The position numbers and the translations under genes are program-made. From Oscillospiraceae bacterium (GTDB taxonomy: Bacteria > Bacillota > Clostridia > Oscillospirales > Ruminococcaceae), in NCBI GenBank assembly GCA_020024175.1, contig JAHHUB010000045.1, forward strand, positions 1 to 10,499: a stretch of 10,499 bases of DNA. Reading direction: 5' to 3'. The notes under the pieces are model-generated. The model saw only the letters and a list, made by a program, of their open reading frames with translations. It ran no database searches and was not told the DNA's origin. Of the stretch, positions 7,322 through 10,499 are shown piece after piece (position 1 is the first letter of the stretch; each line of letters begins with the position of its first letter).

Positions 7322-8101
7322 TTATATAAAATATTCATTAGGTCTGCTTTCGGAAAGTTTTTTGGTAAATTCTTCTGAAAAAGCTATGTAGTTTTCTTCA
7401 TTCATATTTTTAGCACCTGTGGGGCAATTTCTGATACATCTGAAACAAGAAATACAAAGTTCATTGTCAATTTTAGAAACATCATCATAATCTATTGCCT
7501 GCATTGGGCAGTTTGCAGCACATAATTTACAATCTACACAGGAAGAAGTATCTGTAAGAGGTCTGAAATTTCCGCCTGTACCGCCTTTTTCAATACTTTC
7601 ATATTCCGGATCTCCCGGTACAAGAGGAATGGAAAAGTCATAACGATTCAGTTTGTCAACAATTTTTTCGCCAAAATGTTTGTTTTCTTCAAAATCCTTA
7701 TCATTGGGACGGTTTACTTCGATTTGTCCGAAAGTATGTCTGCCAACTACAGCACCATATCCAACAGGAATAAATCCCTGAGAAATAGCCATATCGGACA
7801 TTTCAATTAACGTGTTGTCATAATGGCGATTTCCATAACTTGCAATAATAACACATGGTGTAATTTCACCTGTAAATTTCTTAAATCTTTCTTTAGCTTC
7901 CTTTAAAATTTTTCCGCCATAAACAGGAGCAGAAAAAATAACAACATCTCCTATTCCGAATTTTTGAGGAGTAGGCTGCTTGTTGGCTACTGTAATGTCA
8001 ATTTCTGTAATATCATCAGAAATTGCTTTTGCTACAGAAAGAGCGGATTTTTTTGAATTTCCGGTTGGGGAAAAATATATTGCATATACTTTTTTTCTCA
8101 T
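7322..8101 (-). CDS. EFR1-type flavodoxin / 2x[4Fe-4S] ferredoxin fusion protein
   Basis: A 259-residue soluble redox protein with two parts. The N-terminal part is flavodoxin-like: VYAIYFSPTGNSKKSA contains the FMN phosphate-loop pattern S-P-T-G-N-S (11-16), and VVIFSAPVYGGKI and CVIIASYGNRHYDN match the other flavin-contact loops. The C-terminal part carries two complete bacterial ferredoxin motifs, CVDCKLCAANCP (Cys188, 191, 194, 198) and CISCFRCIRNCP (Cys216, 219, 222, 226). The protein can therefore hold one flavin and two iron-sulfur clusters and should move electrons in the cytoplasm; its partner is unknown. The family is common in anaerobic Clostridia. AAGGAG (8108-8113) precedes the ATG by 6 nt. 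It converges on gyrA and shares its terminator. No metabolic genes beside it reveal the substrate. Confidence 0.88.
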   Translation of the reverse strand: MRKKVYAIYFSPTGNSKKSALSVAKAISDDITEIDITVANKQPTPQKFGIGDVVIFSAPVYGGKILKEAKERFKKFTGEITPCVIIASYGNRHYDNTLIEMSDMAISQGFIPVGYGAVVGRHTFGQIEVNRPNDKDFEENKHFGEKIVDKLNRYDFSIPLVPGDPEYESIEKGGTGGNFRPLTDTSSCVDCKLCAANCPMQAIDYDDVSKIDNELCISCFRCIRNCPTGAKNMNEENYIAFSEEFTKKLSESRPNEYFI

Positions 8102-8170
8102 AATTTTCTCCTTTTCAATTTTAAATTATTGTTTGCACCATAAGTTATAAGATTTAAAAATACAGTTAAA

Positions 8171-8200
8171 AGGGATATTTGCTTTTATGCAAATATCCCT
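8171..8200 (-). terminator. hairpin, probable terminator of the small acidic protein gene
   Basis: A perfect 12-bp stem, AGGGATATTTGC (8171-8182) with GCAAATATCCCT (8189-8200), around a 6-nt loop. Read on the minus strand it lies about 38 nt beyond the stop of the upstream gene and is followed by UUUAACUGUAUUUUU, an interrupted U-tract. It may be a moderate terminator, or a partly leaky one letting transcripts continue into the EFR1 gene. Confidence 0.6.
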
Positions 8201-8238
8201 GATTATGTTTGAAATTAATTAAAAAAATTAAAATTTCA

Positions 8239-8535
8239 TTAGTCCTGGTTTTTAATTTCTTCTTCATCTTCAGAAGATGATTCTTCCTTTGTTTCAGTTT
8301 CTTCGGAAGGAATTTCTTCATCTGCACAATCGATGTCTTCATCTTCTTTGCATTCTTCATTTACATCAGTTGCAACATATTCAAAATCATCGAAATCGTC
8401 AAAATCATCCAGGGAATCGCAGTCATCACAGCATGAACATGACAATTTTTTCTTAATATAAGGTAATGCAGCTAATAAAGCAGCACCTGCAGCAATAATA
8501 AGAGCCAGAACAGCTATAAATTTTCCGTTTTTCAT
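8239..8535 (-). CDS. small membrane-anchored acidic Cys/Asp-rich protein, function unknown
   Basis: A 98-residue protein that I do not recognise. Residues 6-27 form one hydrophobic helix (FIAVLALIIAAGAALLAALP), followed by a KKK stop, which predicts a single-pass anchor with the tail in the cytoplasm. Just after it is a cysteine cluster, CSCCDDCD (Cys33, 35, 36, 39), with two more Cys at 62 and 70. Next come three tandem D-D/D-F units (43-51), encoded by three 9-nt repeats that differ at silent positions. The remainder is highly acidic, with Asp/Glu and Ser. There is no lipobox: the first cysteine comes after the lysines. Ribosome site AAGGAGGA (8543-8550) lies 7 nt before the ATG, and a good promoter lies further upstream, so the gene is very likely real. 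Metal binding by the Cys/Asp part is possible but unproven. Confidence 0.8.
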   Translation of the reverse strand: MKNGKFIAVLALIIAAGAALLAALPYIKKKLSCSCCDDCDSLDDFDDFDDFEYVATDVNEECKEDEDIDCADEEIPSEETETKEESSSEDEEEIKNQD

Positions 8536-8576
8536 AATAAAATCCTCCTTTAAAGTATATTATATTCTTTTATTCA

Positions 8577-8605
8577 ATTATAATACAATTATTTTAAAAT
8601 AACAA
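8577..8605 (-). promoter_or_regulatory. sigma-A-type promoter of the small acidic protein gene
   Basis: On the minus strand, TTGTTA (8600-8605) and TATAAT (8577-8582) are 17 nt apart, a perfect -10 box with a 4/6 -35 box. Transcription would begin near 8570, giving a leader of roughly 35 nt with an AAGGAGGA ribosome site. A second TATAAT about 20 nt nearer the gene is a weaker alternative. Confidence 0.65.
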
Positions 8606-8635
8606 TACTTTTTTATAAATGTTTATAAAATTACA

Positions 8636-10153
8636 TTATTTTAAAATCAGTGATGTACCTGTCATTTCAAAAGGTTTAGGCATGTTTAATATATCCAATA
8701 TAGTTGGGGCAATATCAGCTAAAACCCCTCCCGATCTTAATTTGCAGGGGTTGTTGTATACAATAAAAGGTACAGGATTTGTGGTGTGCTGAGTAAATGG
8801 TGAACCATCCTCCCATTCCATAATATCAGCATTTCCGTGGTCTGCGGTAATAATAGCTTTCCCAGCCACTTTGTCAATGGAATTAAGCAGTTTGTTAAGG
8901 CAGCTATCCACAGCTTCCACAGCTTTTATTGTGGCTGAAAGTACTCCGGTGTGTCCCACCATATCACAGTTGGCATAGTTTAAGATAACTACATCATATT
9001 TTCCGCTTTCAATAGCCTGAGTAACTTTTTCTGTAACTTCATAAGCACTCATTTCGGGTTTTAAGTCATAAGTAGCTACATCAGGAGATTTTACCAAAAT
9101 TCTGTCCTCATTTTTGTATTCGGTTTCTTCCCCGCCATTAAAGAAAAATGTAACATGAGCATATTTTTCCGTTTCTGCTATACGAAGTTGAGTTTTTCCG
9201 TTTACAGAAAGATATTCTCCCAAAGTGTTTTTTAAAGTTTCAGGTCTAAAAGCTATGTTTATACCTTTAAAATCCGCATCATATTCGGTCATAGATACAA
9301 AGTTTATATTTAGTTTGCCTTTTTCTCTTTTAAAACCGTCAAAATTATCCTGTGTCAAAGCAGATGTGATTTCTCTGGCTCTGTCAGGGCGGAAATTATA
9401 AAAAATCACACTGTCAAAATCTTTGATAGGCTGAAAACCTTCAATTCCTGTAGGAACAATAAATTCATCAGTAATATTTTCTCTGTAGGATTTTTCTATA
9501 ATAGAAACAGCATTTTTATCTGTTTTACCTTTGCCGTTTACTATTAAATCATAGACTTTTTGAAGTCTGTCCCAGCGTTTATCTCTGTCCATAGCATAGT
9601 ATCTGCCTGAAATAGTTGCAATTTTTCCAACACCGATTTCAGATATTTTATTTTCCAATTCTTTAATAAAATTAATTCCTGAAGTAGGAGAAACATCTCT
9701 TCCATCAGTAAAAACATGAATATAAACCTTGTCCACATTCTTAGCTTTGGCAAATTTTAAAAGTCCGTATAAATGTTCAATATGGCTGTGAACTCCGCCA
9801 TCTGACAAAAGTCCCATTATATGCAGAGCTTTATTATTTTGAGTGGCATTTTCCATGGCGGAAAGTAAAGCTTCATTTTGAAAAAAGTCACCATCATTTA
9901 TGCTTTTTGTGATACGGGTCAGACTTTGATAGACAATTCTTCCGGCTCCTATATTGGTGTGCCCTACTTCTGAGTTTCCCATTTGCCCGTCAGGAAGCCC
10001 TACATCCAATCCTGATGCTCCGATACAGGTTTTCGGACAGGTTTCCAAGAGTTTTTTTATAGTGGGAATTTCGGCATTGGCAATGGCATTATATGGACGA
10101 TTTTCCCCTATTCCGAATCCATCCAATATTACAAGTGCAAGTGTGTTTTTCAT
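8636..10153 (-). CDS. gpmI: 2,3-bisphosphoglycerate-independent phosphoglycerate mutase
   Basis: Interconverts 3- and 2-phosphoglycerate in glycolysis, using two Mn ions and a phosphoserine intermediate, without bisphosphoglycerate. The 505-residue length is normal (about 510). The alkaline-phosphatase-like metal domain is complete: D11 in VILDGFGIG, nucleophile Ser61 in GQMGNSEVGH, D397 and H401 in NYANCDMVGHTG, D438-H439 in ITADHGNAD, and H456 in TQHTTNP. These align with the seven metal and serine ligands of the Geobacillus enzyme. Substrate-binding segments are FTDGRDVSPTSG, GRYYAMDRDKRWDR and NFRPDRAREI. The start at 10153 has GGAG (10163-10166) 9 nt upstream. tpiA lies upstream on the same strand but 239 nt away across a structured gap. 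No clear terminator follows the stop codon. Confidence 0.98.
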   Translation of the reverse strand: MKNTLALVILDGFGIGENRPYNAIANAEIPTIKKLLETCPKTCIGASGLDVGLPDGQMGNSEVGHTNIGAGRIVYQSLTRITKSINDGDFFQNEALLSAMENATQNNKALHIMGLLSDGGVHSHIEHLYGLLKFAKAKNVDKVYIHVFTDGRDVSPTSGINFIKELENKISEIGVGKIATISGRYYAMDRDKRWDRLQKVYDLIVNGKGKTDKNAVSIIEKSYRENITDEFIVPTGIEGFQPIKDFDSVIFYNFRPDRAREITSALTQDNFDGFKREKGKLNINFVSMTEYDADFKGINIAFRPETLKNTLGEYLSVNGKTQLRIAETEKYAHVTFFFNGGEETEYKNEDRILVKSPDVATYDLKPEMSAYEVTEKVTQAIESGKYDVVILNYANCDMVGHTGVLSATIKAVEAVDSCLNKLLNSIDKVAGKAIITADHGNADIMEWEDGSPFTQHTTNPVPFIVYNNPCKLRSGGVLADIAPTILDILNMPKPFEMTGTSLILK

Positions 10154-10199
10154 TTTAAATATCTCCAGTCAATAGCACTGATAGTGCAAATTTATGTGT

Positions 10200-10226
10200 T
10201 TTACATACTGTCATTTTGGCTATAAT
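10200..10226 (+). promoter_or_regulatory. promoter-like sequence on the plus strand, away from gpmI
   Basis: TTTACA (10200-10205) and a perfect TATAAT (10221-10226) are spaced 15 nt apart, shorter than the preferred 17. If used, it would transcribe rightward from about 10233, towards the GC-rich hairpin and antisense to the tpiA end. The -10 lies inside the inverted repeat at 10206-10241. Confidence 0.35.
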
Positions 10227-10241
10227 TTTTGTATGACAGTA
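10206..10241. repeat. 9-bp inverted repeat, possible operator
   Basis: TACTGTCAT (10206-10214) and ATGACAGTA (10233-10241) are exact inverse complements separated by 18 nt. Their centres are 27 bp apart, about two and a half helical turns. The repeat encloses a TATAAT hexamer and lies 53-88 nt upstream of gpmI, where a regulator could bind. I cannot match it to a known operator. Confidence 0.5.
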
Positions 10242-10341
10242 ATCAGTTTTTCTGTTTTTGCTTTATAACAGCAAAATTAAAATGTATGTAAAAATAAAAC
10301 AAGCAGAAAAAAATTCAGCTATCAGAAAAACTACCCTGCTG

Positions 10342-10387
10342 ACACAGGCTCCTGCATTATCTTTTTTGATTTTGCAGGAGCCTGTGT
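10342..10387. terminator. GC-rich hairpin after tpiA, probable terminator
   Basis: A perfect 15-bp stem, ACACAGGCTCCTGCA (10342-10356) with 10373-10387, around a 16-nt loop. It begins 5 nt past the tpiA stop, so it most simply ends the tpiA transcript. However, the nearest U-tract on the minus strand comes about 11 nt after the stem (complement of 10326-10330), while on the plus strand GAGTTTTATTTTA follows after 3 nt. The sequence thus looks better as a plus-strand terminator. Confidence 0.65.
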
Positions 10388-10392
10388 GAGTT

Positions 10393-10499
10393 TTATTTTA
10401 CTATATTATTTGAAATTTTAAGAATTTCTGTGATTGCATCAGCTTTTAAAGCTGCTCCACCGATTAGACTTCCGTCAATGTATGGCATTAAAAGAAGTT
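10393..10499 (-). CDS. tpiA: triosephosphate isomerase, C-terminal end
   Basis: The last 34 codons of tpiA; the start lies beyond the right edge. Triosephosphate isomerase interconverts dihydroxyacetone phosphate and glyceraldehyde 3-phosphate in glycolysis. The visible part reads MPYIDGSLIGGAALKAD, matching the family's final D-G-x-L-V-G-G-A-S-L-K loop, whose two glycines contact the substrate phosphate, followed by the terminal helix ITEILKISNNIVK. The tail is about seven residues longer than the usual ending after the helix. The following gene in its direction is gpmI, another glycolytic enzyme, which supports the call. Identity rests on a short but very typical motif. Confidence 0.88.
   Translation of the reverse strand, partial: LLLMPYIDGSLIGGAALKADAITEILKISNNIVK

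Larger units (their letters stand above)
10154..10392. other. structured 239-nt intergenic region between tpiA and gpmI
   Basis: The largest gap without a recognised gene in the window. From left to right it holds a short inverted repeat GCACT-GAT-AGTGC (10175-10187) in the presumed gpmI leader, an inverted repeat TACTGTCAT/ATGACAGTA (10206-10241), a hairpin TTTTGCT/AGCAAAA (10256-10276), an A7 run (10307-10313) and a 15-bp GC-rich hairpin (10342-10387). On the minus strand TGTTATAAA (10262-10270) is an extended -10 match that may drive gpmI, although its best -35 (TTTACA, 10287-10292) is 19 nt away. No riboswitch class is recognised. Confidence 0.6.

Noticed and set aside
8144..8172. Promoter for the EFR1 gene (TATAAC with CTTTTA at 17 nt)
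   Set aside because: The -35 element is a poor match and overlaps the hairpin; too weak to list.
8166..8360. 64-codon Lys-rich minus-strand ORF
   Set aside because: It is a frame-shifted reading of the acidic tail of the small protein; Lys-rich output is expected from GAA-rich codons shifted by one base.
8611..8630. 8-bp AT-only hairpin just after the gpmI stop as its terminator
   Set aside because: The stem has no GC pairs and no U-tract follows on the minus strand; in such AT-rich sequence it is likely chance.
9954..10175. 73-codon plus-strand ORF opposite the gpmI start
   Set aside because: It mirrors conserved gpmI codons and has no ribosome site.
10282..10389. 35-codon plus-strand ORF through the GC-rich hairpin
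   Set aside because: No ribosome site precedes its ATG, and the second half is simply the hairpin translated.
1..10499. Defence system, prophage, CRISPR or mobile element
   Set aside because: No repeat-spacer pattern, transposase, integrase, attachment site or toxin-antitoxin pair is visible, and base composition is even throughout.

Overview
The window looks like part of a chromosome from a low-GC bacterium of the Bacillota, most likely a member of the Clostridia. The gene order dnaN - S4 protein (yaaA) - recF - DUF370 (remB/yaaB) - gyrB - gyrA is the classical Firmicute block next to the replication origin. The wording of several proteins, such as LPLWGKMLNVEKA in GyrB and HGDASVYDAM in GyrA, together with a fused flavodoxin/ferredoxin gene, points to gut-type Clostridia (possibly Oscillospirales); this placement rests on memory, not on a search. 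dnaA and oriC are expected just left of base 1 but are not in the window.

Positions 1-7231 are a tightly packed plus-strand run: the 3' end of dnaN, the small S4 RNA-binding protein gene, recF (TTG start, overlapping the S4 gene by 14 nt), remB, gyrB, a gene for a two-helix YcxB-like membrane protein, and gyrA. Together they supply the replication sliding clamp, recombinational repair at stalled forks, a small DNA-binding regulator and both gyrase subunits. The run ends at a strong hairpin (7246-7280) that can terminate in both directions, because the next genes converge on it.

Positions 7322-10499 are all minus strand: an EFR1-type flavodoxin/2x[4Fe-4S] protein, a small membrane-anchored acidic Cys/Asp-rich protein with a good promoter, the cofactor-independent phosphoglycerate mutase gpmI, and the last 34 codons of tpiA. 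gpmI and tpiA are glycolytic neighbours, separated by a 239-nt intergenic region. That region is rich in inverted repeats and carries a plus-strand promoter-like sequence and a 15-bp GC-rich hairpin; a small RNA there is possible but unproven.

I see no tRNA, rRNA, insertion sequence, CRISPR array or defence system. Most of the window is ordinary core-genome material. The points worth a second look are the extra membrane-protein gene between gyrB and gyrA, natural residues at quinolone-associated positions in both gyrase subunits, the small DDF-repeat protein, and the structured gpmI-tpiA gap.
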